Part shown: in pieces, positions 16,545-26,488 of the stretch
Layout: the number at the start of each line of letters is the position of its first letter
How positions within the stretch are numbered: position 1 is the first letter of the stretch
Assembly (NCBI GenBank): GCA_024649995.1
Contig: JANKMX010000011.1
Span: 3,251-51,765 of the forward strand
Reading direction: 5' to 3'
Source: Gudongella sp.
GTDB lineage: Bacteria > Bacillota > Clostridia > Tissierellales > Tissierellaceae
Length of the DNA: 48,515 nt
Made by a program: the position numbers and the translations under genes
Notes under the pieces: generated by a model
The model's database searches: none
What the model was told of the DNA's origin: nothing
The model's input: the letters and a program-made list of their open reading frames with translations, nothing else

Positions 16545-19500
16545 ATGAATATTTCAAAAATATCAGTTAAGCGACCCGTAACAATTACCATGCTGGTCCT
16601 GATTGTGGTGCTTATAGGTGCAATTTCACTTACTGAACTCCCAATAGATTTGTTTCCCGAGTTTGAGGTTCCTGTTGCAATCGTAGTTACCTCATACTCC
16701 GGAACAGGACCCCAGGAGATGGAGAACCTTATTACCCGCCAGATTGAGGGTGCGATATCAACCGTAGCCAATATAGATACGGTATCGTCCATATCCTCTG
16801 AGGGCTCGTCCATTGTAATTGCCCAGTTCAACTTTGGTGTGGACATGGATATGGCTGCCCTGGAGATGCGAGAAAAGGTCGATATGGTAAAGGGTATCCT
16901 TCCTGAGGAATCAGAGGAGCCTATGGTTATGAAGATTGACCCAAATGCAATGCCCATAGTTCAGATATCACTCTCTACAGAGGGGGACCTGGCAGGGCTT
17001 CAGGATCTAGCAGAGGATACCTTCAGTCAGAGGTTTGAAAGGATAGACGGGGTTGCATCTGTTGACATCTACGGTGGCTTCTCCAGAGAGGTTGAGATAG
17101 CCGTAAACCAGAATGAGCTTGCCAACTATGGTTTAAGCTCGTCACAGCTGGCCCAGCTGCTTTCTGCATCAAACCTGAGTCTTCCCGGCGGAACCATAAG
17201 CAGGGGTGAGCAGGAGCTCTCTGTCAGGGTTACAGGTGAGTTTGAAAGCCTGGAGGACATCAGGAACATGCCAATACCATTGGGTTCTGGGGATGTAATC
17301 AGGCTTGGCGATATTGCAGCTGTCAATCTTGTTGCTGAGGATATAAGCACCATATCAAGAACAAACGGAGCTAACAGCATCACCATGGCCATCCAGAAGC
17401 AGTCCGGAAGGAACACCGTACAGGTGTCTGAAAGGATCAAGGAGGAGGTTGAAAGGCTACAGAGGGATTATCCAAATACTCAGATAGACATTGTACTTGA
17501 TACTGCTGACTTTATTGTCCAGTCAATCAATACCGTTGCCCAGAATGCAATCCTTGGATCCCTTCTGGCGGTTCTGATTCTATATATTTTCCTTAAGAAC
17601 ATCAGGACCACACTGATAATTGGCGTTGCTATACCAATATCATTGATAACATCCTTCATACTTCTCTATTTCAATGGGATCACCCTAAACATGATGACCC
17701 TGGGAGGCTTGGCCCTTGCGGTGGGTATGCTTGTTGACAGTGCCATCGTAGTCCTTGAGAACATATTCCGCTTCAACTCGGAGGGACATTCTCGGGAGGA
17801 GTCGGCAATTGAGGGTGCTTCAGAGGTAGGGATGGCAATCACCGCATCAACCTTGACGACAATAGCGGTATTTGTACCAATAATGTTTGTTGAAGGGATT
17901 GTGGGAACAATATTCAGGGACTTTGCCCTTACGGTTACCCTGTCCCTTGCGGCATCACTTGTTGTTTCACTTACACTTATTCCCATGCTTTCATCAAAGA
18001 TAATGAAGGTGTCAGAGAGGGAGAAGGGAAAGAGGAGAAAACTCCAGCCACTGTACGATGCCTTTGACGGGGTTTATGGCAGGGTTGATGGAACCTATAG
18101 AAGGCTTCTGTCAAAGGGTCTTAGAAGAAGAAAACTTACTCTTTTCATTGCTCTGGCAATATTCATTGGAAGCATTGCAAGCCTATTCGCAGTGGGGATG
18201 GAGTTCCTCCCAGCCACTGATGAAGGTATGATAAACATGTCAATTGAGCTTCCTCTTGGATCGGACATTGACAAGATTGATGAGATTACCCTGGAGGTGG
18301 AGAAGGAGCTTTTGGATATTCCCGAGCTTGATATCATTTCAACCAGTATCGGTGGTGGAAACATGATGATGGGAATGGGTGGAGGAGACTCAAACATATC
18401 ACTGCTTCTGATACCACTTTCAGAAAGGGACAGGTCAACTGCTGAGGTTGCAGAGGAGATCAGAAGGAGGGTCAAGGATATACCTGGTGCGGAAATATCA
18501 GTATCCGAGGCTTCATCAACAGCCATGATAGGCTCGGGAAACCCAATAAGTATAGCAATAAAGGGACCGGAACTGGATGAGCTGGAGAGGATCTCAGAGG
18601 AGATCCGGGACATTGTCCAGGGAGTTGACGGAACAAGGGAGGTCACAACAAGTCTTAGCGATTCAATGCCTGAGATTCAGGTGCTGGTTAACAAGGAGAT
18701 AGCTGCAACCTATGGTCTTACTGCAGCCCAGGTGGCCACAAGCGTAAGGAACAATGCAGCTGGCAATACGGTTACGAGACTGAAGCAGGGCGGTGAGGAG
18801 ATTGATGTTGTGATAAGGTCTGTTGGAGGAGTCACAGAAAGTATCGGCAGCTTCCAATACATGGAGATTCCCACACCAACGGGAGCCAACATTCCACTTA
18901 GCCAGCTTGCTGAGGTAACTGTGGAGAAGGGACCAACCTCCATCAACAGGGAGAACCAGGAGAGGGTCGTATCCGTAAACAGCCAGATTGTGGGAAGGGA
19001 CCTTAACAGCATTGTTTCTGACGTGGAGATGGAGCTTCAGGAGTATACCATGCCAGATGGTTATTCCTACAGCATCGGCGGAGAAAACGAGGAAATGATT
19101 GATGCATTCCAGCAGCTTGGTCTTGCGTTGGGTCTTGCCATTATCCTAATATATATGGTAATGGCAGCGCAGTTTGAATCCCTGATATACCCCTTCATAA
19201 TTATGTTCACCATCCCATTGGCATTTTCAGGAGGAGCTCTGGGACTGTTCCTTACAGGAAGATCACTGGGAGTAACTGCCCTTATAGGTGTAATCATCCT
19301 TTCAGGTATAGTCGTAAACAACGGCATAGTCCTCATTGACTACATCAACACCCTTAGAAAGCATGGAATGGAGAGAAGGGAAGCAATTGAGACAGCCGGA
19401 CCAATCAGACTGAGACCGATCCTTATGACAAGCCTTACAACCATTCTTGGTCTTATTCCCATAACCCTGGGAGTGGGAGAGGGAGCGGAGCTGATGGCGC

Positions 19501-19652
19501 CAATGGGAAGCGTTGTAATCGGTGGATTGATACTTTCAACCCTTTTGACCCTTGTGGTTGTGCCTGTTATGTACACCATCCTTGACGATCTGGCCATAAA
19601 GACCAAGAAGAGGATTCGAAGGAACCAAGAGTCCGAAGAGGTGATGGACTGA
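16545..19652 (+). CDS. RND-family efflux pump (AcrB/SwrC type)
   Basis: 1035 residues, full length for the HAE1/AcrB class. TM1 follows VKRPVTITM. The porter region begins LPIDLFPEFEVPVAIVVTSYSGTGPQEMENLITRQIE. The first transmembrane block contains GGLALAVGMLVDSAIVVLENIFR, with the acidic residue of the proton relay, and the second contains VMAAQFESLIYPFIIMFTIPLAFSGGALGLFLTG. In Bacillota such pumps (B. subtilis SwrC) export surfactants and drugs using the proton gradient. It overlaps the TetR gene by one base. Substrate not deducible. Confidence 0.95.
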   Translation: MNISKISVKRPVTITMLVLIVVLIGAISLTELPIDLFPEFEVPVAIVVTSYSGTGPQEMENLITRQIEGAISTVANIDTVSSISSEGSSIVIAQFNFGVDMDMAALEMREKVDMVKGILPEESEEPMVMKIDPNAMPIVQISLSTEGDLAGLQDLAEDTFSQRFERIDGVASVDIYGGFSREVEIAVNQNELANYGLSSSQLAQLLSASNLSLPGGTISRGEQELSVRVTGEFESLEDIRNMPIPLGSGDVIRLGDIAAVNLVAEDISTISRTNGANSITMAIQKQSGRNTVQVSERIKEEVERLQRDYPNTQIDIVLDTADFIVQSINTVAQNAILGSLLAVLILYIFLKNIRTTLIIGVAIPISLITSFILLYFNGITLNMMTLGGLALAVGMLVDSAIVVLENIFRFNSEGHSREESAIEGASEVGMAITASTLTTIAVFVPIMFVEGIVGTIFRDFALTVTLSLAASLVVSLTLIPMLSSKIMKVSEREKGKRRKLQPLYDAFDGVYGRVDGTYRRLLSKGLRRRKLTLFIALAIFIGSIASLFAVGMEFLPATDEGMINMSIELPLGSDIDKIDEITLEVEKELLDIPELDIISTSIGGGNMMMGMGGGDSNISLLLIPLSERDRSTAEVAEEIRRRVKDIPGAEISVSEASSTAMIGSGNPISIAIKGPELDELERISEEIRDIVQGVDGTREVTTSLSDSMPEIQVLVNKEIAATYGLTAAQVATSVRNNAAGNTVTRLKQGGEEIDVVIRSVGGVTESIGSFQYMEIPTPTGANIPLSQLAEVTVEKGPTSINRENQERVVSVNSQIVGRDLNSIVSDVEMELQEYTMPDGYSYSIGGENEEMIDAFQQLGLALGLAIILIYMVMAAQFESLIYPFIIMFTIPLAFSGGALGLFLTGRSLGVTALIGVIILSGIVVNNGIVLIDYINTLRKHGMERREAIETAGPIRLRPILMTSLTTILGLIPITLGVGEGAELMAPMGSVVIGGLILSTLLTLVVVPVMYTILDDLAIKTKKRIRRNQESEEVMD

Positions 19653-20239
19653 TGGCTGGAATTAGGGAGGAACGTAGAAGACAGATAATCCAGGCCGCAA
19701 TGGGTGTGTTTGGCAGGAAGGGCTTTCATAGGGCAAAGATTGGAGAGATTGCCAATGAGGCTGAAATCGGAAAGAGTACTGTCTACGAGTACTTTGACAG
19801 CAAGAAGGACCTTTTTGAGGAAATGATAAGGTTTATTGCACAGGATTACTACGAGGATGTAAGATCTGCTCTGGATAAAGGGGACACCTGCAGGGATAAG
19901 CTACTTTCCTTTGCAAGAAATCATGGGACCTTCATAAAGAGCCATATGGAGCTGGCCGAAAACACCATGTCAAACTCAAACAGTGTCTCCGAGGAGATCA
20001 AGAAGGAGATGCTGGGTTGGAAGATGAAGATATTCCAGATAATAGAGGACGTTTTAAAGACAGGCATTGACAGTGGTGAGCTGTGTGCTGGAATTGATAC
20101 GAGAGCAGCCACCTCCATAATTCTTGGGTCCATCAACGAAGGCTATGCGGTGCAATGCATAATCGACGGTAAAAGGCCTGAAGATGCTGACTTGGAGCCT
20201 ATGATGGATTTGATATTTACAGGCCTTAAAGGCCAGTGA
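19652..20239 (+). CDS. TetR/AcrR-family repressor of the efflux operon
   Basis: 195 residues. The N-terminal helix-turn-helix is clear (RRQIIQAAMGVFGRKGFHRAKIGEIANEAEIGKSTVYEYFDSKKDLFEEMI), followed by an all-helical ligand domain. The ATG overlaps the pump stop (TGATG), so it is translationally coupled and last in the operon. The inverted repeat at 15281-15298 is a likely operator, implying auto-regulation and induction by pump substrates. Ligand unknown. Confidence 0.93.
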   Translation: MAGIREERRRQIIQAAMGVFGRKGFHRAKIGEIANEAEIGKSTVYEYFDSKKDLFEEMIRFIAQDYYEDVRSALDKGDTCRDKLLSFARNHGTFIKSHMELAENTMSNSNSVSEEIKKEMLGWKMKIFQIIEDVLKTGIDSGELCAGIDTRAATSIILGSINEGYAVQCIIDGKRPEDADLEPMMDLIFTGLKGQ

Positions 20240-20261
20240 GCAAATAGCATCGAACAATGAA

Positions 20262-20395
20262 CAATAGAGGTCGTTCTGACCATAGTTGAGGAATCTCGAC
20301 TTTGAGGTAAGAGTTAATAGGAAATAAGTAAGATTCTGAGTATTGGTCAGGGTCCGAGATGTCTCGACAGGTTCGACATGAAAAAAATATCTTAA
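20262..20395. repeat. Intergenic repeat-like DNA
   Basis: Non-coding, with GAGGAATCTCGACTTTGAGG and GTCTCGACAGGTTCGACATG motifs reminiscent of 2630-2765. No gene or clear RNA fold seen between the TetR gene and the terminator at 20424. Confidence 0.3.
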
Positions 20396-20423
20396 TATAT
20401 GATTGGTGCAGAATAGATGTCAC

Positions 20424-20455
20424 CCCGACTGAAATGGAGGGGTCTCGGGCTTTTT
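20424..20455 (+). terminator. Weak terminator-like hairpin
   Basis: CCCGA pairs with TCGGG around a long loop, then CTTTTTAG. Confidence 0.45.
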
Positions 20456-20547
20456 AGTTTGACTGGAACAGTTCTTGAATCTTACTTCTTAGTTACTAGA
20501 TATTAGTTACAGAAGTGTTACAATCAAGGTTATTACACGTTTATACT

Positions 20548-20576
20548 TTGACAAAAATATGTATACAGAGTAGAAT
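20548..20576 (+). promoter_or_regulatory. Sigma-A promoter of the stalk-domain gene
   Basis: Perfect TTGACA (20548-20553), 17 nt, TAGAAT (20571-20576), 42 nt before the ATG. Confidence 0.8.
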
Positions 20577-20618
20577 GGTATTGAGAGAATAATGTGAAAA
20601 TATTAGGAGGGAAAGAGG

Positions 20619-21677
20619 ATGAACAACAAGAGGAATAGAAGAATCGCCATGATTGTTGCAGTACTTATGCTGACCATGGCATTTTCAACAACAGGCTTTG
20701 CAGCTTGGATGGGCAAGACCATTGAAGCACAGTACAGAAATATCACCATTTTTGTAAACAATCAGTACAAGCAGGCAACTACTGCAAACGGTCAAGTAGT
20801 TGAACCCTTCATTGTAGATGGGACTACGTATGTTCCATTAAGGGGAGTTGCTCAGATGCTTGGCTATCAGGTGAGCTTCAATCCACAGACCTACAGAATT
20901 GACATCACTGGAAGTGGAGACAATGCTGCAGCTCAGTATGAGATCCTTCTGCTTCAGGCAAGAATAGCAGAGCTTGAGGATGAGCTTGAGGAGTTGGAGG
21001 GTTCATCAATGGATCTAGACGATCTTGAAGATGATTTGAATGATGATTATGATGAGATTGATGGTGTTGATGTTGAGGATATCAAGCTAAGTGGTGACGA
21101 GGATGATATTGAGGTAGAAATCTACATCGATACTACTAGCAGTTCTCAATGGGATGCCTGGACAGACCTTAGCGACGCTGATATCGAAGATTTCCTTCAG
21201 GACATAATTGATGATATCCTAGATGAATATCCAGATGCAGATATCACAGGCTTCATTGAAGATGAGTATGATGACAAGAAGGTTGAGACCTTTGGAATTG
21301 ACACTAGAGGTGATGTAGACCTTGGTGGAGGAAGCAGCTCATCAGGAGATCTTGGAGACCTTGAAGATCAACTTATAGATGATTACGATGACATCGAGGG
21401 AATCGATATAGAGGATATTATTCTTGATGGTGACGAGGATGATGTTGAGGTTGAAATATATATCGACCTTACCCAAACTTCAGATTTCGATTATTGGGTT
21501 GATAATGTAAGCGATTCTGAAATTGAGGACTTCCTTCAGGACATAATTGATGATATTCTGGACGAGTTCCCTGATGCAGATATTACAGGCTTCATCGAAG
21601 ATGAGTATGATGATGAAATAATTGTTGACTTTGATATTGACAGCTCAGGAAACGTTGATTTTGACAGAGATCTATAG
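20619..21677 (+). CDS. Secreted copper-amine-oxidase-N (stalk) domain protein with two acidic repeats
   Basis: 352 residues with a signal peptide (RRIAMIVAVLMLTMAFSTTGFAA). A stalk domain of the Cu_amine_oxidN1 type follows (ITIFVNNQY...VEPFIVDGTTYVPLRGVAQMLGYQVSFNPQTYRIDI, residues ~40-95). It is a wall-associated module common in Clostridia and has no oxidase activity itself. A short coiled coil leads to two very acidic repeats of ~85 residues (about 130-215 and 245-335), each with ...IEDFLQDIIDDILDE(Y/F)PDADITGFIEDEYDD, separated by a Gly/Ser linker. The Asp density suggests cation binding; function unknown. AGGAGGG precedes the ATG and a terminator follows. Confidence 0.85.
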   Translation: MNNKRNRRIAMIVAVLMLTMAFSTTGFAAWMGKTIEAQYRNITIFVNNQYKQATTANGQVVEPFIVDGTTYVPLRGVAQMLGYQVSFNPQTYRIDITGSGDNAAAQYEILLLQARIAELEDELEELEGSSMDLDDLEDDLNDDYDEIDGVDVEDIKLSGDEDDIEVEIYIDTTSSSQWDAWTDLSDADIEDFLQDIIDDILDEYPDADITGFIEDEYDDKKVETFGIDTRGDVDLGGGSSSSGDLGDLEDQLIDDYDDIEGIDIEDIILDGDEDDVEVEIYIDLTQTSDFDYWVDNVSDSEIEDFLQDIIDDILDEFPDADITGFIEDEYDDEIIVDFDIDSSGNVDFDRDL

Positions 21678-21699
21678 AAATTAGAACTATTTTAACAAG

Positions 21700-21729
21700 A
21701 GGAGATGTCATTAATGGCATCTCCTTTTG
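21700..21729 (+). terminator. Terminator after the stalk-domain gene
   Basis: GGAGATG pairs with CATCTCC around TCATTAATGG, followed by TTTTGTT. Confidence 0.85.
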
Positions 21730-21794
21730 TTCCCAAATGAACAGTTTTGGGTATAACTAGAATGTGGGACAAAAGAAAAGGGAGGACTGATATT

Positions 21795-24311
21795 ATGAAC
21801 AAAAGGATATTATCCCTGGTGCTGGCACTGGTAATGGTACTTGGATCATTTAGCCTTGTAAGTGCACAGACAGGGAATGAGAAGGTGGATTGGCTTATTG
21901 AAGAGGGCCTTGTTCTAGGTGATTCCGGAGGCTACAGACTAAATGACCCAATCAGAAGGTCAGAGGTTGCTGCAATGGTGACAAGGGCATTGGATGCTGA
22001 GTCAGCGGCAGGTCTGCTTAAGGGAATACCCAGTGCCTTTTCAGATGTACCCCTTAGCCACTGGGCAAATGGATACATCAACTACGCCACCAGCATGCAG
22101 TATGTAAATGGTTACCCAAATGGAACCTTTGGACCTGACAGGAATATCTCCTATGCCGAGATCATAACAATACTTGTGAGGACAACAGATGCAGAGGTTG
22201 ACACTGAAGGGTATACCGGAGCCTTCTGGGCTACTCCATATGTGATCGAAGCCATAGAGCAGGGGATCACAGAGGGTGTGACTGTACCAAATAGTGACTA
22301 CAATGCAACTGCCACGAGGGAAAAGGTATTTGAGATGATCTACAATACGGTCATGAAGAGACTTATGGCAGACAGAGAGGTTTATGAAGCCATAATTGTT
22401 GAGAATGAAAGGGTAGGAAACCTTGATGAGAACGAAGTGACAGCCTACATCCTAGGAGAAGGAACTAATTCTCCTGAGGCTGAGCTTAGATATGAGAAGG
22501 ATGACGAGGCTACATTCCTCCTAAGTGAAGGAATGGACCCTGAAATGCTTCTTGGCAAGGTTATGGAAATGACAATTGACAAGGATGACAATATTGTTAA
22601 TGTAGTTGTAGACTCAAGCTATGACTACTACACCGGACCATTTGCAGCCATGGACATGGAGATTATGCTAAACACCGGTGATTACTACGATGTAATCGAG
22701 GAAGCAAGCTCATCCAGATCAATTGAGCAGCTTTATGGAGTTTACCTGAATGAGGAAGCCTTCGATTACCTTGATTATGTTGAGGACAACGACAGCTCCG
22801 ACGGTACACTTGATGGAGCCTTCGTGGCAGAGTTTGCCAGGGTAACAGTCAAGGATGATGTGGTATTCTTTATTGAAGCCTATATGTTTGATGACATTGC
22901 TCCTGTTATTGATATAGAGGATGACGGTGAGGAGATATATGTAATAAGCGATTATCCATCAGCTGACGAGGATGCATATTTCCTTGACTCGGTCATAGGA
23001 TTCCAGGATGGTGACATCATGTCAATGGCACTTGATGAGGTTGCTGAGGGAGACGTTCTCCATGTATATGAAGATTTTGGAATCGTAAGGACCGATGGTC
23101 AGTTCAGCGGTGAATATGAGAGAATTAGGGAATCAAATGATGTATTCTATGTTGAGATAGACGATGAGCTGTTCCAGATCAGAGCTACAAACAACAAGAG
23201 ACCAGTTTATTCACTTGAGGGGACACTATTCTCTACACTATTTGACATAAATGCTGATGACCTTCTTGAGGACCTTGAGGGTGAGGATGTAATGTTTGCC
23301 CTTGATGTGAACGACTCACTACAAATGATATCCGGAGAGCTTGAGTACAGTGAAAGGACCGTTCTTGTTGAGGATTCAGGAACCAGAGATATTTATGTGA
23401 TTGAGAAGGATGGTTCCAAGGACAGCTACAGGACTGACAACTATTCAGTTCTTATGGAGAGCCCTGACAGTGAGGGTAATATGGTGGACTTCTATAGGGG
23501 GATCATCGCATACCTGATCCATGATGGAAGCACCATTGACAGGATTGTAAGGATTGCTGACCCTGTAGATATAGATGATGAAGCGGTTCTGGTTGCCAGG
23601 GATTCGAGGGACAGATTTGATATTGATTTAAGCAATATGTATATTAGACTGGCTGACATGATCTATGAATTTACTGCAAACACTAATATATTTGTTGTCG
23701 ACCTTGAGGGTGATGTTGTATCGAGAATTGATGCCATGACAATGGAGGAGATTCTAGATATGGCTGACCAGGATTCAGACCTTAGGGCATTTGTCATTAC
23801 CAACGAGGCATTTACCATGATGGATGTGGGTAATGAGATGAATTATGGAAATGACGATGAAATAGCCCACACCATAGTTTTTACAGATTTCGTGCTTGAT
23901 GAGGAGTTTGTTGATGTTGAAATACTTCAGCTTGAATTTGCATTTGATGCTGACAGGGATGATGAAATAACAGGTTTGGATTCTTCTGGCGACTCAATGG
24001 ACCTTCAGGTTGCAGATTTTGCTGTATTGCCAGACATGAGCACGGATGAGCTGGTTGAGCTAGTTCTTGAAGACGGAGAGGTAATCGCAGCAAATGTATT
24101 GCTGGATGACGACAGTGAGGTATATGAGGTCATAGACATTGACAGGGCTGATGAAAGAATTACCCTTGATATGGATGGTACCGAAGAGACCTACTGGCTG
24201 GCTCCGGATTATATGGTATTTGGAGCAAACTCAGTGGATGATGAAGATATGGTATCAGTTGTTTTCAATCCAGAGGTAGATGTTGAGATAGAGATAATCT
24301 ATGTAAGATAG
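21795..24311 (+). CDS. SLH-domain surface protein
   Basis: ATG 21795 has a GGGAGG site and starts the signal peptide (MNKRILSLVLALVMVLGSFSLVSA); an in-frame upstream ATG at 21747 would bury it. 838 residues. Three SLH-like segments (residues ~25-185) include the motifs LNDPIRRSEVAAMVTRAL, FSDVPLSHWANGYINYA and VNGYPNGTFGPDRNISYAEIITILVR. The rest (~650 residues) is very acidic, with repeated EDDV/DIDDE-like beta strands, similar in style to the S-layer protein at 4238. It is probably a minor S-layer or wall-associated protein. No domain V cassette or group II motif follows it, unlike the 4238 gene. Confidence 0.9.
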   Translation: MNKRILSLVLALVMVLGSFSLVSAQTGNEKVDWLIEEGLVLGDSGGYRLNDPIRRSEVAAMVTRALDAESAAGLLKGIPSAFSDVPLSHWANGYINYATSMQYVNGYPNGTFGPDRNISYAEIITILVRTTDAEVDTEGYTGAFWATPYVIEAIEQGITEGVTVPNSDYNATATREKVFEMIYNTVMKRLMADREVYEAIIVENERVGNLDENEVTAYILGEGTNSPEAELRYEKDDEATFLLSEGMDPEMLLGKVMEMTIDKDDNIVNVVVDSSYDYYTGPFAAMDMEIMLNTGDYYDVIEEASSSRSIEQLYGVYLNEEAFDYLDYVEDNDSSDGTLDGAFVAEFARVTVKDDVVFFIEAYMFDDIAPVIDIEDDGEEIYVISDYPSADEDAYFLDSVIGFQDGDIMSMALDEVAEGDVLHVYEDFGIVRTDGQFSGEYERIRESNDVFYVEIDDELFQIRATNNKRPVYSLEGTLFSTLFDINADDLLEDLEGEDVMFALDVNDSLQMISGELEYSERTVLVEDSGTRDIYVIEKDGSKDSYRTDNYSVLMESPDSEGNMVDFYRGIIAYLIHDGSTIDRIVRIADPVDIDDEAVLVARDSRDRFDIDLSNMYIRLADMIYEFTANTNIFVVDLEGDVVSRIDAMTMEEILDMADQDSDLRAFVITNEAFTMMDVGNEMNYGNDDEIAHTIVFTDFVLDEEFVDVEILQLEFAFDADRDDEITGLDSSGDSMDLQVADFAVLPDMSTDELVELVLEDGEVIAANVLLDDDSEVYEVIDIDRADERITLDMDGTEETYWLAPDYMVFGANSVDDEDMVSVVFNPEVDVEIEIIYVR

Positions 24312-24326
24312 AAATTAAGATTATGA

Positions 24327-24359
24327 GGCGGAGTTTTTTACTCTGCCTTGTATTTTTTT
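24327..24359 (+). terminator. Terminator after the SLH gene
   Basis: GGCGGAGT pairs with ACTCTGCC (one G-U pair), followed by TTGTATTTTTTTG. Confidence 0.85.
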
Positions 24360-24437
24360 GAGTAAAATGTTTAATTTTTACAGTAGGGGTAGAATTATAG
24401 TGTAGGCTATTAAACAATGCAAAGGAGGAGAGTATTG

Positions 24438-26444
24438 ATGTATTTCAACAAAAAATTACTTAGCTTTGCCCTGGCACTTGTAATGGTGCTTGGAACATTT
24501 GTAATGCCCGCAGGGGTATTGGCGGATGGTCATGAGGTTACAATAACCATAATAGGGACCACAGACCTGCATGCCAATATCTTCAACTATTCCTATGAGG
24601 ATGGAGCTGATGTGGAGGACCGAGGAATGGCCAAGGTTTATTCAGTCATCCAGTCAATCAGGGAGGAAAACCCAAACACCCTCTTGGTTGACAATGGAGA
24701 TACGGTCCAGGGAACAATCCTTTCAGATGACCTATACAACTCAAATCTGGAACTGGCAAATCCAGTAATCGATGTAATGAACTTCATGGGCTACGACGCA
24801 ATGGTTCTAGGAAACCATGAGTTCAACTTTGGACTTGAGCTTGTTGATAAGATTGTGGAGGAGGCAGAATTCCCAATACTTGGAGCAAATGTCAAGTATT
24901 CGGACAGCGGTGACTACCTGACAGGAATGCCCTATGTAATCAAGGAGATTGCAGGAGTGAATGTTGGAATCCTGGGAATCACCAATCCAAATATTCCAAG
25001 ATGGGATGGACCCAAGGTAACCTCACTCCAGTTTGAAAAGCCTGTGGACTCCGTTGGAGACCATATTGACAAGATGAAGGAAGAGGGTGCAGACATAATC
25101 TTTGTGACTTCACATATTGGATATGAAGAGGAGTATGAAGGCTCAGGAGACGGAGCAGAAATCTTTGTAGCAGCTTATCCTGAAATTGCAGGGGTACTGA
25201 CAGGACATGCCCACGTCACTGAAGCCCAAAAGGTTGGCAATACTCTTGTTGGAGCTGCAAGGGACGCAGGAAGACAGGTGGTTAGATTTGATTTTGACCT
25301 TGTTATGGACGGAGAAGCGTGGACCCTAGCTGACAGCAGGGTTGAGGCAATTGATGTTGCAGAATATCCAGCAAGTGAAGACCTGAGGGAGTACGCAGCT
25401 GAGTATCATCAGAATACACTTGATTTCCTGGTGGATGTAATCGGACAGGTGGAGGAGAACTTTGCACCGGAGCCAGAGATACCAGGGATACCTGAAGCAC
25501 AGATCAGGGACACAGGAGTCATGGATCTGATAAACATTGTACAGCTTGAAGCAACAGGAGCGGACGTTGCTGGAGCGGCTCTGTTTAGCCAAAATTCAAA
25601 TCTTTTTGCAGGAGATGTAACCTATGCGGATATTTTTGGAATATATAAATATCCAAACACCCTTATAGGCATAGAGGTTACAGGAGCAGAATTGAAGGAC
25701 TACATGGAGTGGTCTGCGAGCTACTACAACACCTATGCACCTGGTGATATCAACATAAGCTTCAACCCAAACATAAGAGGCTACAACTACGACATGTTCC
25801 AGGGTGTGGAGTATAAGGTTGATGTAACCAAGCCCGCTGGAGAGAGGATAGTTGACCTGATGTTCAACGGCGAGCCTGTAATGCCAGAGGATACCCTAAA
25901 GCTTGCAATCAACAACTACAGATACGGTGGACTGAAGAATATGGGAATCATAAGTGGCGAACCATATTTTGAGTCAGATCCAAAATCACTTAGAAGCTAT
26001 ATAGCTGACTATATTGCTGAAAACACTCCTATTGCTCCAGTGGTTGACAACAACTGGGAGGTTGTAGGTGCCGATTTTGACCACCTACTAAGACCTTACT
26101 TGATTGAAGAAATCAAGGCTGGAAATCTTGAGCTTCCAGTATCAGAGGATGGTAGAAGCTATAATGCCAAGGCCATAAATGCTGATGACATGATAATGCA
26201 GGGCTTGATACCTGATGAGGTCCTTGCAGAATATGGAATTGAAGTTACTCCAATGGAGCCTGCTCCTGAGCCAGTTCCAGAACCTGCAGAGAATGATATT
26301 GAATACATCGTCAAGCCAGGAGATTGGCTGTCCAAGATTGGAGCGGCCTACGGAGTGGATTGGAGAATGCTTGCTGAATACAACGAGCTTTCAAATCCAA
26401 ACCTAATCTATCCAGGACAGAAGATAATGATTCCAAGAAACTAG
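24438..26444 (+). CDS. Secreted 5'-nucleotidase/2',3'-cyclic phosphodiesterase family protein with C-terminal LysM
   Basis: ATG 24438 has AAAGGAGGAG upstream; the ATG at 24417 lies before that site. 668 residues with a signal peptide. The metallophosphoesterase motifs are complete: GTTDLHANI, DNGDTVQGT, GNHEFNFG, SHIGYE, GHAHV. The 5'-nucleotidase C-terminal domain follows (residues ~380-540). A LysM module ends the protein (YIVKPGDWLSKIGAAYGVDWRMLAEYNELSNPN...YPGQKIMIP) and should hold it on peptidoglycan. The GTTDLHAN form is more like CpdB-type enzymes than UshA. It would release phosphate and nucleosides from extracellular nucleotides. A paralogue with the same LysM tail lies at 33325. 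Confidence 0.92.
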   Translation: MYFNKKLLSFALALVMVLGTFVMPAGVLADGHEVTITIIGTTDLHANIFNYSYEDGADVEDRGMAKVYSVIQSIREENPNTLLVDNGDTVQGTILSDDLYNSNLELANPVIDVMNFMGYDAMVLGNHEFNFGLELVDKIVEEAEFPILGANVKYSDSGDYLTGMPYVIKEIAGVNVGILGITNPNIPRWDGPKVTSLQFEKPVDSVGDHIDKMKEEGADIIFVTSHIGYEEEYEGSGDGAEIFVAAYPEIAGVLTGHAHVTEAQKVGNTLVGAARDAGRQVVRFDFDLVMDGEAWTLADSRVEAIDVAEYPASEDLREYAAEYHQNTLDFLVDVIGQVEENFAPEPEIPGIPEAQIRDTGVMDLINIVQLEATGADVAGAALFSQNSNLFAGDVTYADIFGIYKYPNTLIGIEVTGAELKDYMEWSASYYNTYAPGDINISFNPNIRGYNYDMFQGVEYKVDVTKPAGERIVDLMFNGEPVMPEDTLKLAINNYRYGGLKNMGIISGEPYFESDPKSLRSYIADYIAENTPIAPVVDNNWEVVGADFDHLLRPYLIEEIKAGNLELPVSEDGRSYNAKAINADDMIMQGLIPDEVLAEYGIEVTPMEPAPEPVPEPAENDIEYIVKPGDWLSKIGAAYGVDWRMLAEYNELSNPNLIYPGQKIMIPRN

Positions 26445-26453
26445 GTTAATAAA

Positions 26454-26484
26454 AGGAGCACTTCAACCGAAGTGCTCCTTAATA
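26454..26484. terminator. Bidirectional terminator
   Basis: AGGAGCACTTC pairs with GAAGTGCTCCT around AACC, with A-rich and T-rich flanks, between two convergent genes. Confidence 0.85.
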
Positions 26485-26488
26485 GTAT

